A stretch of 64,000 nucleotides of DNA from CAZSXU01 sp964610505. Lineage in GTDB: Bacteria > Arandabacterota > Arandabacteria > JAGLYR01. The notes beneath the pieces were generated by a model that was not told the DNA's origin, did not search any database, and saw nothing but the letters and a program-made list of their open reading frames with translations. The position numbers and the translations under genes are program-made. Shown here piece by piece: positions 1 through 7,919 of the stretch; position 1 is the first letter of the stretch; every line of letters begins with the position of its first letter. The stretch spans positions 62,001 to 126,000 of the forward strand of contig CAZSXU010000001.1 in the NCBI GenBank assembly GCA_964610505.1, read 5' to 3'.

Positions 1-1961
1 CTGAAGGTGACGCCCAGGGACCGGAGAACCCAATGCAGGAATCCTCCGAGCGCCACGGAATAGGGCATCACAAACCCGATAATGGCCAGTCCGGTTCGGA
101 ATCCTCTTTCCTTGAATAGAACCAGCAGCGCGTTGACACAGGGGCTGAAAAACGTCATTACGAGAATCGTAATCACGACTTGAAGATTTGTGAAGAGATG
201 TCCGTCGGACAACTGCTTGAGGAGCGCGGCGCCCGCCTCTCGCCGAATGAGGGTCATGATGAAAACGTCCACCGTCTCCTCCGGCAGGACGAGGAATCCA
301 TGGACGACCGGTCGAGTGGCGCGCTCGACGAGCCGCAGTCCCCCCAGCTCCTCCAGCACGAACAGGGCAAATGTTGCGACCAGGAAGAACGGAACCGCCT
401 CTACCACGAACCACCAAGATCGGATCGCTGTTTTTCTCACAATGGCGCTCAGCTTCGGAATGCGCATCGGCGGAACAGCGAAAATGAAATCCGATTGCTC
501 GCCGGGAAGAACTCTTGCAGCGATGTGGCCGATGACCACGATCTGGAGGAAAATCACGCCGAAGACGAAGACCGGAGCCGTCCACGGCATGGGCGCCAGG
601 ACCACCAGCATCACCGAGAGGAGCGGAGCACAGGGCAGCCCGAGAATCAGGAGGAGACTGGCGATGATGCGTTCCTTTCGGGTTCCGAGAACGCGTGTCG
701 TAAGAAGCGCCATGGTAATGCAGCTGAAGCCCATCACCAGTGGGAACAAACCCTTGCCGCCCAGACCGATTTTTCTCAGGCCTTGGTCCAGGAGGATCGA
801 CAGCCGCGCAAGGTATCCGGAATCTTCCAGAAGATTAAACGCCAGGAAAAACGTCACGAGCACCGGCATCACGATTCCAAACGCCAGTGTCAGCCCAACG
901 CTCACGAGCCCGAAATCCCCCACTACGGCGTCTCTTGCGAATCGCCAGGGAATCGGCCGGAGTAACTGCTCCGTCCAGGGAATCAACCGATCCTGAAAGA
1001 GCCCGCCTTCAATGCACCCGACCAACCATTGAGCGCCCACCTTCCCCACAAACAGGTATAGCAGAGCGATGACCAGGATTCCCATAGGAACCCCGCTGGC
1101 GGGATGGCGCGCCCAGCGCCCGAGACGCTCGGCCAGAGGCAGCCTCCGGGGCGGCGACACGGAGACCACGTCGTCCAGGATGGCTTCGGCATGGCGGATG
1201 CGTGCGCCGGCCATCACGACGGAGAGCGCCCGGGAGAAATGCTCCTGCACCGAACTCACCACCGACTCACAACGAGCCGCGAAACCGGATCCCCATCCTT
1301 TTGCCTCGAGTTCTCGAAGAATGTCCGGGGACTCGAGAATTCGAATCGCAACGGCGCGTTTGGGAACGGCCTTGTCGGGAATGAGTGCCGAGAGTCGAGT
1401 AATGCCGTCCTCGATGTCGGGATGGTACGCGAGAGTTCGCTTGGGGATGCCGGCCGCGGTGAGCGCTTTCCCGAGAGCTCGAACCCCCTCGCCCTCGGTG
1501 GCCACGGTTTCCACGACCCGGACGCCGAGAATGTCCTCCAGTCTTTTCCGATCGACGTGGATGCCCGCCTGACGAGCCTCATCGGCCGAGTTGATGTTGA
1601 ACACCAGAGGCTTGTCGAGTTCAGTGAGCTGAAGCGCCAGAAGGATGCCGCGACGAAGATCGCGCCCACCCGCAACAAGCCCGACGCTCCCGACGCGGGG
1701 GTCGAGCAAGAGATCCCACACGAGCAGGTCGATCCTGGATCCCCCGCTCAACCCCTCGATCCCCGGTGTGTCAACCAGCTGGAACACGCGCTTGCCGTCG
1801 CTGATCTCCACCGCCGGGATCTGAGTCCCGGAATCCCCGAGAAGGAATGTACGGGCCTGCCGGCCCCCAAGTCTGCGCCAGAGAGTTGTCTTCCCCTGGC
1901 CGACGCCGCCGACCAGGGCGATGACGGTCGCGCCATCGTCGGTTGTCCGATGCTTCCACAT
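1..1961 (-). CDS. feoB: Ferrous iron transport protein B (FeoB), 3' end cut by the window edge
   Basis: Membrane GTPase that drives Fe(II) uptake. About 653 residues are visible and the frame runs off the window start. The N-terminal G domain has a Walker A GGVGQGKTTLW (about residues 18-28), DTPG (G3), an NSAD box followed by DEARQAGIHVD matching the FeoB G4 region, and TVATEGEGV (G5). A long hydrophobic permease part follows, with GFSCITMALLTTR, which matches the conserved FeoB Gate motif around its membrane cysteine. The G1 loop lacks the usual GNPN asparagine. Start chosen at ATG 1961; an in-frame GTG at 2009 with TAGGA upstream is an alternative. No FeoA gene is visible next to it. Family call is firm; specificity is by homology. 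Confidence 0.87.
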   Translation of the reverse strand, partial: MWKHRTTDDGATVIALVGGVGQGKTTLWRRLGGRQARTFLLGDSGTQIPAVEISDGKRVFQLVDTPGIEGLSGGSRIDLLVWDLLLDPRVGSVGLVAGGRDLRRGILLALQLTELDKPLVFNINSADEARQAGIHVDRKRLEDILGVRVVETVATEGEGVRALGKALTAAGIPKRTLAYHPDIEDGITRLSALIPDKAVPKRAVAIRILESPDILRELEAKGWGSGFAARCESVVSSVQEHFSRALSVVMAGARIRHAEAILDDVVSVSPPRRLPLAERLGRWARHPASGVPMGILVIALLYLFVGKVGAQWLVGCIEGGLFQDRLIPWTEQLLRPIPWRFARDAVVGDFGLVSVGLTLAFGIVMPVLVTFFLAFNLLEDSGYLARLSILLDQGLRKIGLGGKGLFPLVMGFSCITMALLTTRVLGTRKERIIASLLLILGLPCAPLLSVMLVVLAPMPWTAPVFVFGVIFLQIVVIGHIAARVLPGEQSDFIFAVPPMRIPKLSAIVRKTAIRSWWFVVEAVPFFLVATFALFVLEELGGLRLVERATRPVVHGFLVLPEETVDVFIMTLIRREAGAALLKQLSDGHLFTNLQVVITILVMTFFSPCVNALLVLFKERGFRTGLAIIGFVMPYSVALGGFLHWVLRSLGVTF

Positions 1962-2183
1962 AGATACCGCCCGACAACACCGAAGGACCTGGAACCTTTG
2001 GAACCTCACGGAAATCCTACAGATGTATCAATATGACAGAGTGGGTTGCCCGCGTCGACAAAATAACCCCGCAGGTCAGAGTGGCTCGGGAAAACCTGCG
2101 GGAGAGACGGACGCGTCTGGTGAGAAGTGCGGGCTAAAGGAGGCGCGGGATAAGCCGATAAGCTGAAGGGAGGGGAAACTGGT
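1962..2183. other. Divergent intergenic region between feoB and a small ORF
   Basis: This stretch should hold the promoters of the divergent feoB and the small plus-strand ORF at 2184. I see no strong -35/-10 pair, no Fur-like palindrome I can defend and no RNA gene. Confidence 0.3.
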
Positions 2184-2489
2184 ATGATCACGCTGTTCTT
2201 GTCATTCTTCCTGTCTCTGTTGAACCCTACGCCTCTCGCCAGGGTGCCCGAGATGCCGCCTGTCGAGGTGCCTTCCGCCGGTCCGTCGGACACCCTTCGA
2301 GAAGAGACGTGCGCGCTCCGGCTCTCGCGGCCTGAACCGCCGGTATTCGACCTTGGGGGAGGCTTCCGGATGGAACCGGGGGCGACCTACGGGGAAGCCG
2401 GGGACGGCTGGGACCACGCTCGCCGGGGGGCGATGTCCTACGCTCCGGACTCCTCCTTGGAGACGGAGAGCGCGGACAGGCACTCCTGA
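2184..2489 (+). CDS. Small putative secreted protein, unrecognised
   Basis: A 101-residue ORF preceded by GGGAGGGG with an 8-nt spacer to ATG. Residues 1-19 form a signal-peptide-like segment (MITLFLSFFLSLL core); the rest is Pro/Glu/Ser-rich and low in order, with no recognised domain. It runs tail-to-tail into the lytic transglycosylase gene, overlapping its 3' end by 52 bp. The good ribosome site and signal-like start favour a real gene; the absence of a recognisable family and the antisense overlap argue against. Treat as hypothetical. Confidence 0.42.
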   Translation: MITLFLSFFLSLLNPTPLARVPEMPPVEVPSAGPSDTLREETCALRLSRPEPPVFDLGGGFRMEPGATYGEAGDGWDHARRGAMSYAPDSSLETESADRHS

Positions 2490-3931
2490 GACACCCCGTC
2501 CTTCCAGGAAACCGCAACTTCCCGATCCCCAGCGCCGTCCTGCCGTCTGAGATAGTCGCTGTAGATCTCCCACGTGCGGAGAACGTCCTCCACGTAGCGC
2601 ACGGCGTCCCGACCTCTGCAATATCCGTGCTGCGCCTGTTCGTAGAACTCACGCCGGGACAGCTGCTCCAGAACCGGCGCCACCGATTCCCACGCATGGG
2701 GGTCCAGTCCCATGTCGGACGTCAATCTCTGGGCATCTCGAACGTGACCCATGCCGACGTTGTAGCTGGCCAGGGCGAACCGAAGCTGATCCTCGGCGGC
2801 GGGCACGTCGTGGAACCGCTCGCACTGGTCCTTGAGATACCGGACCCCGGCAAGGATGTTCTCATCGGGATCATGCGGATCCGTCAGGCCGAGAGCGGCT
2901 CCCGTGGCGGGCATGATCTGCAGGAGCCCGCGGGCACCCGCCGTGCTGGTGGCCGTCGGGTCAAAGCTCGATTCCTCGTAGATGACAGCCGCGATCAGCA
3001 ACCAGTCCATTCCGAAGGCGCTGGCGTGTTTCTGAATGTGGTCGTCGAAGCGGGAGAGACGGCCCGACTGCCAGGCGCCGAACACGGACTCCCGAAACCA
3101 CCGATACTCGTTTCCCGTGTCGTAGTAGCGTTGTTTGAGATGGTTGAAGAAGAAAGTCCCCCGGATGTCCTCAAGGAACTCGTCCGCCGCCGCGAGCAGA
3201 TCGCTCGAATCGACGCGGAGTCCCCATCCCACGGGCCTGGAGGGTTCCAGCACACAGGCAATCTTGAGATTCCCATGAAAACTCATGGCGAGCATGGCGA
3301 CGTCGGTCTCCGCGACCGCTGCGTCCACGAGCCCATGGGAGAGATCGTCCAGAATCCGTCCGGTTTCCTCCCCGGCCGGCACAGACTCGATACCGATCAG
3401 GCCGCCCAACCGCAGCTCGAGTGCCCGCAGCAACCAGTAGTGCCGGCTTCCCTCCGCCACCCGAACCGTCCGCCCCAGCAGGTCCTCCGGACTGTGAATG
3501 GAATTGCAGTCGTCCCGGACCAGGATGACTCTCGATACCCACTTGTACGGGTTCGAAATCACGACACCCGGCAGGACACCGTCGCCCGCCATGAGGGACG
3601 CACCCACTAGATCTCCCCGACCGTCCCTCAGCCAGTCGAGAGGGTCCTCGTCGAGCGGCGGCACGACCGTCTCGATGCCCACCCCCAGCCAGGAGGCGAA
3701 TCCTTCGGCCAGGTCGAATTCGAAACCCATCTGTTCCCCACGATAGAGGAAGTAGGTATTCGGACTGTTCCGGGTGATCAGCCGGAGAACTCCACGTTCC
3801 CGAATGTCCGCCAGATCCTTCCCGTTGGTGGACTCCAAACTCGCCTCTTGGGCGAATCCGGGAATCCCGGCCAGGACCCCGGCCGCCAGAACACCGGCGA
3901 CGGCCGCTCGGATCATCAGAGACTTTCTCAT
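2438..3931 (-). CDS. MltF-like membrane-bound lytic transglycosylase (SBP_bac_3 + SLT)
   Basis: Cleaves the MurNAc-GlcNAc bond of peptidoglycan in the periplasm. 497 residues from ATG 3931 (GGGAGAG upstream): signal peptide about 1-28 ending near GFAQ, solute-binding protein family 3-like domain about 40-270, then a Slt/goose-lysozyme-like domain about 295-405. Catalytic region IAAVIYEESSFDP puts the acid Glu near residue 320, followed by GLLQIMPATG (335-344) and ASYNVGMGH (388-396). This order matches E. coli MltF and is of normal length. The 17-residue upstream extension in frame lacks signal-peptide character, so the internal ATG was preferred. A sigma70-type promoter lies 130 bp upstream. 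Confidence 0.88.
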   Translation of the reverse strand: MRKSLMIRAAVAGVLAAGVLAGIPGFAQEASLESTNGKDLADIRERGVLRLITRNSPNTYFLYRGEQMGFEFDLAEGFASWLGVGIETVVPPLDEDPLDWLRDGRGDLVGASLMAGDGVLPGVVISNPYKWVSRVILVRDDCNSIHSPEDLLGRTVRVAEGSRHYWLLRALELRLGGLIGIESVPAGEETGRILDDLSHGLVDAAVAETDVAMLAMSFHGNLKIACVLEPSRPVGWGLRVDSSDLLAAADEFLEDIRGTFFFNHLKQRYYDTGNEYRWFRESVFGAWQSGRLSRFDDHIQKHASAFGMDWLLIAAVIYEESSFDPTATSTAGARGLLQIMPATGAALGLTDPHDPDENILAGVRYLKDQCERFHDVPAAEDQLRFALASYNVGMGHVRDAQRLTSDMGLDPHAWESVAPVLEQLSRREFYEQAQHGYCRGRDAVRYVEDVLRTWEIYSDYLRRQDGAGDREVAVSWKDGVSQECLSALSVSKEESGA

Positions 3932-4059
3932 CGAGACCACTCTCCCAGGAACACTTCGGCCCGACCGGAACCGGTCGGGCAACCGATGTTCGCTAGTCTC
4001 CTCATATAAAGCGAAAACGCCCGGCTCCCCGGACGCAGCTCCTATCCAAATATGGAACT

Positions 4060-4088
4060 AGTGTACACCCATTCGCGCTTGAAATCAA
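4060..4088 (-). promoter_or_regulatory. Predicted sigma70-type promoter for the MltF-like gene
   Basis: On the minus strand TTGATT (4088-4083) is separated by 17 bp from TACACT (4065-4060). The -35 box lies inside an interrupted palindrome, CGCTTGA-AA-TCAAGCG at 4076-4091, which could be an operator. Sequence match only. Confidence 0.55.
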
Positions 4089-4110
4089 GCGTAAATCAGG
4101 CCTTCCGCGC

Positions 4111-6012
4111 TTATTCCTCGGACAGATTCTCCCACTGTTCGTAAAGATCCGGCAGTCTTGCTTTCAATCCCCGCTGTTCCTCCACAATTTCGCGGGACAG
4201 TTGTGCCGAGCGGAACACGGCGGGGCTGCCGAGCATCGCGGCCAGAGCCTGGAGACGCGCCTCCACCGTTTCGATTTCTTGTTCGATCTTCACTCGCCGT
4301 TTCTCGCGTTCTTTGGACATCGTTCGCGGAATCTTGCCGGGCGGGCGGGGTCTGGGGTCCGGCGGCGGTTCGACGACCGAAGGACGGGCCTGCTCCCGAC
4401 ACTCCGCCTCCCGCTGCAGGACGTGCCGGTAGTCGGAGTAGTTTCCCAGGAATGTCCGCGCCTGCCCCCCATCGATTTCCAGCACCCGATTGGCCAGGTG
4501 GTCGACGAAGTAGCGGTCGTGGGATACGAAGACGAGGGTGCCCCCATACCGTTCGATGGCCTCGGTGAGGACGGCTTGCCCGTCCTGGTCCAGATGGTTG
4601 GTGGGCTCATCCAGGATGAGGAAGTTCACGGGCTCCACCATGAGTTTCGCCATGGCCAGACGGCTCCTCTCCCCGCCACTCAGGGCGTCCAGCGGCTTGA
4701 ACACATCGTCGCCGCAGAAAAGAAACCTCGCCAGCAGGGACCGAACCCGAGAAACCATCTCCACCGACGCAGCCGCCTCGACCTCCGCCAGGACCGTGTT
4801 CCTGCCCCGGAGTGCCTCGGCCTCGTCCTGGGAGTAGGAGCGGACCACGTTTCGCCGACTCATCCAGCAACTTCCCTCCGTGGGCGGCTCCCGACCCGTG
4901 AGGATCTTGAGGAGGGTCGATTTGCCCGCTCCGTTCGGACCCAGGACCGCGATTCGGTCGCCGCGTTCGATTGTCAGATCCAGCCCCCGGAACACCGGGT
5001 CCTCGCCGTACGACTTCCCCACTTTCTCCATGTTTGCGACGATTCGGTCGCCCGCGGGCGCCTCCCTCAGGCAAAACGTGCTCTCGGCGGGTTCGGGGGG
5101 TAGGGGAACCTCCTCCAGCTTCCTCAGCATCTTGATGCGTCCCTGGACCTGCTTCGCGCGGTCTTTCCGGGAGCGGTTGCGATCGATGAAGTCCTGCAAG
5201 CGCCGGCGCTCCGCGAGCACTTCCTCTCGGCGCTTGATCTGCAGCTCGACCCGCCCTTTCCTCGCCTCCAGGTAGTGCGAGTAGTCGCCCCGGTACCGGG
5301 TGAGGGCGCCGTGATTCAGCTCCCAGATTTCGGAAACCAGACGGTCCAGAAACCGCCGGTCGTGGGAGACGATGATCTGGCCCGCCGGCGAGGCGGCCAG
5401 GTATTCCTCGAGCCACTCGATGGCCCGAATGTCCAGGTGGTTGGTGGGCTCGTCCAGAAAGAGCAGATCGTGCTCCAGCAGAATGAGCTTGGCCAGGGCC
5501 AGTCTCATGCGCTGGCCTCCGCTCAGGCTCGAGGTCGTCTTGTCCCAATGGGTCCTTCGAATGCCGAGCCCGTCCAGAACCTTCAGGACCGCCGATTCGC
5601 CCTCGTAGCCGCCGCGATGGTGGAATTGGTGCTCCAGATCTCCGTACCGGGCCAAGAGATCCTTGGGAATGAGCTCTCCCTCGGGGACCTGCGCGAGCCG
5701 GCGGGTGAGGCCCGACAACTCGTCCTCGATCTCCGCCAGTTCCCCACAGGCCTCCAGCGCCTCTTCGAGACAGGTCTTGGAACCGCCCTCGACACCCCCC
5801 TGGGGCAGGTAGCCCACGCGGAAGAGGTTCGGCATTCGAATCTCTCCGCTCTCCGAGTGTTGCCCGCCCACAAGGATTCGAAGCAGCGTGCTCTTGCCCA
5901 CACCGTTGGGACCGACCAGGCCGACCCGCTCGCCCCGGTCCAGATTCCCGGTGACACCGTCCAGGATCGAAGCGCCCGCGTAGCGAAGATGAATGTCTTT
6001 GAAGGAGAGCAT
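4111..6012 (-). CDS. ABC-F family ATPase (Uup/EttA-like translation factor)
   Basis: Soluble tandem ABC ATPase of the ABC-F class, which acts on ribosomes (translation elongation, drug protection, or ribosome assembly depending on subgroup). 633 residues from ATG 6012: Walker A GPNGVGKST (34-42), LSGGQ about 150, DEPTNHLD, a charged inter-domain linker rich in Arg/Lys (about 245-315), second Walker A GPNGAGKST (about 358-366), LSGGE about 443, second DEPTNHLD about 465, and a C-terminal coiled-coil-like Glu/Arg segment. There are no membrane segments. A longer frame reaches 6180, but its extra part lies in an intergenic repeat (6068-6110), so MLSFKDIHL was chosen as start. Subgroup not resolved. 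Confidence 0.9.
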   Translation of the reverse strand: MLSFKDIHLRYAGASILDGVTGNLDRGERVGLVGPNGVGKSTLLRILVGGQHSESGEIRMPNLFRVGYLPQGGVEGGSKTCLEEALEACGELAEIEDELSGLTRRLAQVPEGELIPKDLLARYGDLEHQFHHRGGYEGESAVLKVLDGLGIRRTHWDKTTSSLSGGQRMRLALAKLILLEHDLLFLDEPTNHLDIRAIEWLEEYLAASPAGQIIVSHDRRFLDRLVSEIWELNHGALTRYRGDYSHYLEARKGRVELQIKRREEVLAERRRLQDFIDRNRSRKDRAKQVQGRIKMLRKLEEVPLPPEPAESTFCLREAPAGDRIVANMEKVGKSYGEDPVFRGLDLTIERGDRIAVLGPNGAGKSTLLKILTGREPPTEGSCWMSRRNVVRSYSQDEAEALRGRNTVLAEVEAAASVEMVSRVRSLLARFLFCGDDVFKPLDALSGGERSRLAMAKLMVEPVNFLILDEPTNHLDQDGQAVLTEAIERYGGTLVFVSHDRYFVDHLANRVLEIDGGQARTFLGNYSDYRHVLQREAECREQARPSVVEPPPDPRPRPPGKIPRTMSKEREKRRVKIEQEIETVEARLQALAAMLGSPAVFRSAQLSREIVEEQRGLKARLPDLYEQWENLSEE

Positions 6013-6067
6013 CGACGGCCTTGGGGTTGAGGAGTTAGCCTTGATTCGCCAAAGAAGGGAAGAGCAA

Positions 6068-6110
6068 GCCACAGATTGGCCGCCCATGGGGCGGCGCACA
6101 GATTTCACAG
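6068..6110. repeat. CAGATT-family intergenic repeat, copy 1
   Basis: CCACAGATT at 6069-6077 and CACAGATTTCACAG at 6097-6110 flank a perfect 7-bp stem (6079-6085 with 6089-6095, loop ATG). It is the shortest copy of the repeat family seen here, and its ends are in direct rather than inverted orientation. Confidence 0.55.
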
Positions 6111-6319
6111 AAGCCGGCTGCCCCGGTGGTTCAGCACCGGAGCAGCCAAAACCGTCATGTGTGAACGTGTCCTGAGCCATTACAGGTCGATGGAGCGTCG
6201 ATGCGTTCAGCCCACCAATGCCGGCAGGAGCGGGGCTTCGGGCTCAGATCGGATCCCTTGCGATGCTACACGCGCCGCGGGATTTTCACAAGCGTTTCCC
6301 TGCCGGATCACTTCCCGTT

Positions 6320-6480
6320 CTGAGTTCTGAGAGTTCTGGGTTCTGAGTTGAAGGGCGAGTGACGAGGGCGAGTGACAAGGGACTCGGGACTTGGAAATCG
6401 GAAATGGGAAATGGGTTTCCATGCTGGGGCCCGAAGGACCTGCGGCAAGGGAATCGTAAATGGTAAATGGTAAATGGTTC
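6320..6480. repeat. Block of degenerate short tandem repeats
   Basis: Three kinds of near-tandem repeats abut: TTCTGAG-type units (about 6319-6350), a doubled GGGCGAGTGAC(GA) at 6353-6375, and GGAAATGG / GTAAATG units (about 6393-6417 and 6456-6479). No coding frame with family similarity covers them. They lie directly downstream of the transposase remnant and look like the product of insertion or slippage. Confidence 0.55.
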
Positions 6481-6523
6481 TCGGAGAAAGGCGTTGGAAG
6501 TGCGAGGCGAGACGCGTACTGCA

Positions 6524-6577
6524 AGATCCTCGCTGTGTCACATGATGCGGGCAATCCGGGACCACCACACGCGCCAT
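6524..6577 (-). pseudogene. 5' remnant of a REP-associated (Y1/IS200-like) tyrosine transposase
   Basis: Minus-strand codons from ATG 6577 read MARVVVPDCPHHVTQRGS, the typical opening of RAYT/TnpA_REP proteins (MARxxRxxxPG..HVTQRG, where HVTQRG begins the first strand of the Y1 fold). After about 18 codons the similarity stops and the frame enters low-complexity sequence; the HUH motif and catalytic Tyr are absent. So only the start of the gene survives. A strong hairpin lies 52 bp upstream, as expected for the REP-like site of such an element. Confidence 0.6.
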
Positions 6578-6628
6578 CCTCCCACTCCCCTCTCCCCCGC
6601 GTGACTCTTCTTGCGTGCTTGACAAGAA

Positions 6629-6685
6629 AGAGCGACCGGCGGACAGTCCTCGGACTCCGTGACCCGGAGCCCCGCCGGTCGCTCT
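6629..6685. repeat. Perfect 14-bp-stem hairpin, REP-like, upstream of the transposase remnant
   Basis: AGAGCGACCGGCGG (6629-6642) pairs exactly with 6672-6685 around a 29-nt loop that itself contains a partial GGACTCCG/CGGAGCC pairing. Neither side has a T-tract, so it is a poor terminator. Its position before the RAYT remnant suggests a REP/IS200-type recognition hairpin. Confidence 0.6.
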
Positions 6686-6815
6686 CTGACATGTCTGGCT
6701 GGACTCAACAGTACCCCAGGGTTTTCTGCTCAGTCAAGATCCTCCTGGCCACTTCCTGCTCTCAGTGATGGCCTATTCCATTACGTCCAAATCAGTTGCT
6801 GAGTTTCGTAGTCCG

Positions 6816-6860
6816 TCCCTGAAATACGTTTCCCTGAAACACGCGTCCCCGAAACACGTG
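6816..6860. repeat. Three tandem 15-bp repeats
   Basis: Units TCCCTGAAATACGTT, TCCCTGAAACACGCG and TCCCCGAAACACGTG lie head to tail with 2-4 differences each. The surrounding 6686-7050 has no convincing gene or RNA. Confidence 0.7.
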
Positions 6861-7116
6861 ATCGATTGGCTTCAGCCCGCCGACGGTTTCAGCCTCCGTT
6901 TGCCGGATCGAAGAGAGCCTTCCTTGCCAATCAGACCTGGACAGAGGGTGCCGAAAAGATCCACAATAAGCTAATAAAGCTACCTACGTCCCGGAAGACC
7001 TACTCTGCAGGCAATCTGGGGACACATCACTGATTTCGGTCCGTAGTTTCAGGAAAGTGCCGGGTTCTGTGGTCCGACGATCACCGGCAATCAAGAGTGG
7101 GAGGAGGAACGACAGA

Positions 7117-7584
7117 ATGGCAGAAGGCCGAGCAAGGTCGAGAACGTGGCGCTTTGGGGTCACGCTCCGGTGGGAGAACAGCAATAGGGGAACTCTGACG
7201 GCAGGCGGAAAGCCGCCCCTGCCCGTAGCACCACCGCCGGAGTTCCGGGGTCCGGAGGGTGTGTGGAGTCCGGAGGACTTGCTGGTGGCCTCGGTCAACT
7301 CATGCGTGATGACCACGTTCCTCTACTACGTCGGCAGGGAGCGCATTGTCCTGTCAAGGTATGAGAGCGATGCCGAGGGTACCGTCGTGTTTGAGGAGGG
7401 GAGCCTTCGGTTTCAGAAGATCGTCGTCCGTCCGAAGGTGCAGGTGGCGTCCGAGGAAGATCGAAAGAAGGCCGCGTCGGCACTGGAGGAGGCAGAGCGG
7501 AAGTGTCTGGTGTCCAATTCTCTCCGGGCCACGGTCGAGCTCCAACCCGAGATCGAGGTCTCAACGGCCGAGTGCGGATGGTGA
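7117..7584 (+). CDS. OsmC/Ohr-family thiol peroxidase-like protein
   Basis: 155 residues from ATG 7117, with GGGAGGAGGA seven bases upstream. The fold signature is complete: an N-terminal beta region (TWRFGVTLRWE), WSPEDLLVASVNSCVMTTF with the peroxidatic-type Cys63, and ERKCLVSNSL with the resolving-type Cys130. The family reduces organic hydroperoxides in the cytoplasm, though the YhfA-like OsmC subgroup is not well characterised and this sequence resembles that broader group. It stands alone, 335 bp before the octaheme cytochrome. A longer in-frame start at 7057 lacks a ribosome site. Confidence 0.8.
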   Translation: MAEGRARSRTWRFGVTLRWENSNRGTLTAGGKPPLPVAPPPEFRGPEGVWSPEDLLVASVNSCVMTTFLYYVGRERIVLSRYESDAEGTVVFEEGSLRFQKIVVRPKVQVASEEDRKKAASALEEAERKCLVSNSLRATVELQPEIEVSTAECGW

Positions 7585-7713
7585 TTCCGATCGTTGACTC
7601 TTGGCGGAGATAAGGAATGCCCGATCAGAATGTTGCAATCTGTTTTCGGTTCTTTTCTGCGACCTGACTACTGATGGTTCTCTTTTTCCCCGCTGTCTTC
7701 ATTGGACCTCCCA

Positions 7714-7917
7714 TCATCTGGGGAACTCGTCGCCCAGCCGAACCAGCTGCTTTCCGAAATCCACAGACCGCCTGTACTCCCAGATTTCTGCTTCTGGGTC
7801 GCGATTCCCGGTAGGAATCCGGATGACATCTGGGCTATCATTTCGCAGGAATCGTTTTCTTGATGGGCGCCGACCAGGACGGCTGCCTGCGACATAACTT
7901 CGATCCAGTGGGTGAAT
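7714..7917 (-). pseudogene. Possible fragment of an unknown protein (open frame without start)
   Basis: A 67-codon minus-strand frame is open from just after a TAG (7918-7920) to TGA at 7714-7716. It has no ATG, and GTG occurs only late. The last third reads like a real protein tail (DPEAEIWEYRRSVDFGKQ, ending EFPR). The other frames here are less protein-like. It may be the 3' end of a gene replaced by the octaheme cytochrome locus, or chance. The 335-bp interval 7585-7919 holds nothing else I can support. Confidence 0.28.
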
Positions 7918-7919
7918 CT

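Noticed and set aside
6308..6625. An apparent 105-codon transposase gene
   Set aside because: Only about 18 codons match the RAYT family; the remainder is low-complexity repeat sequence and lacks HUH and catalytic Tyr, so it is listed as a remnant.
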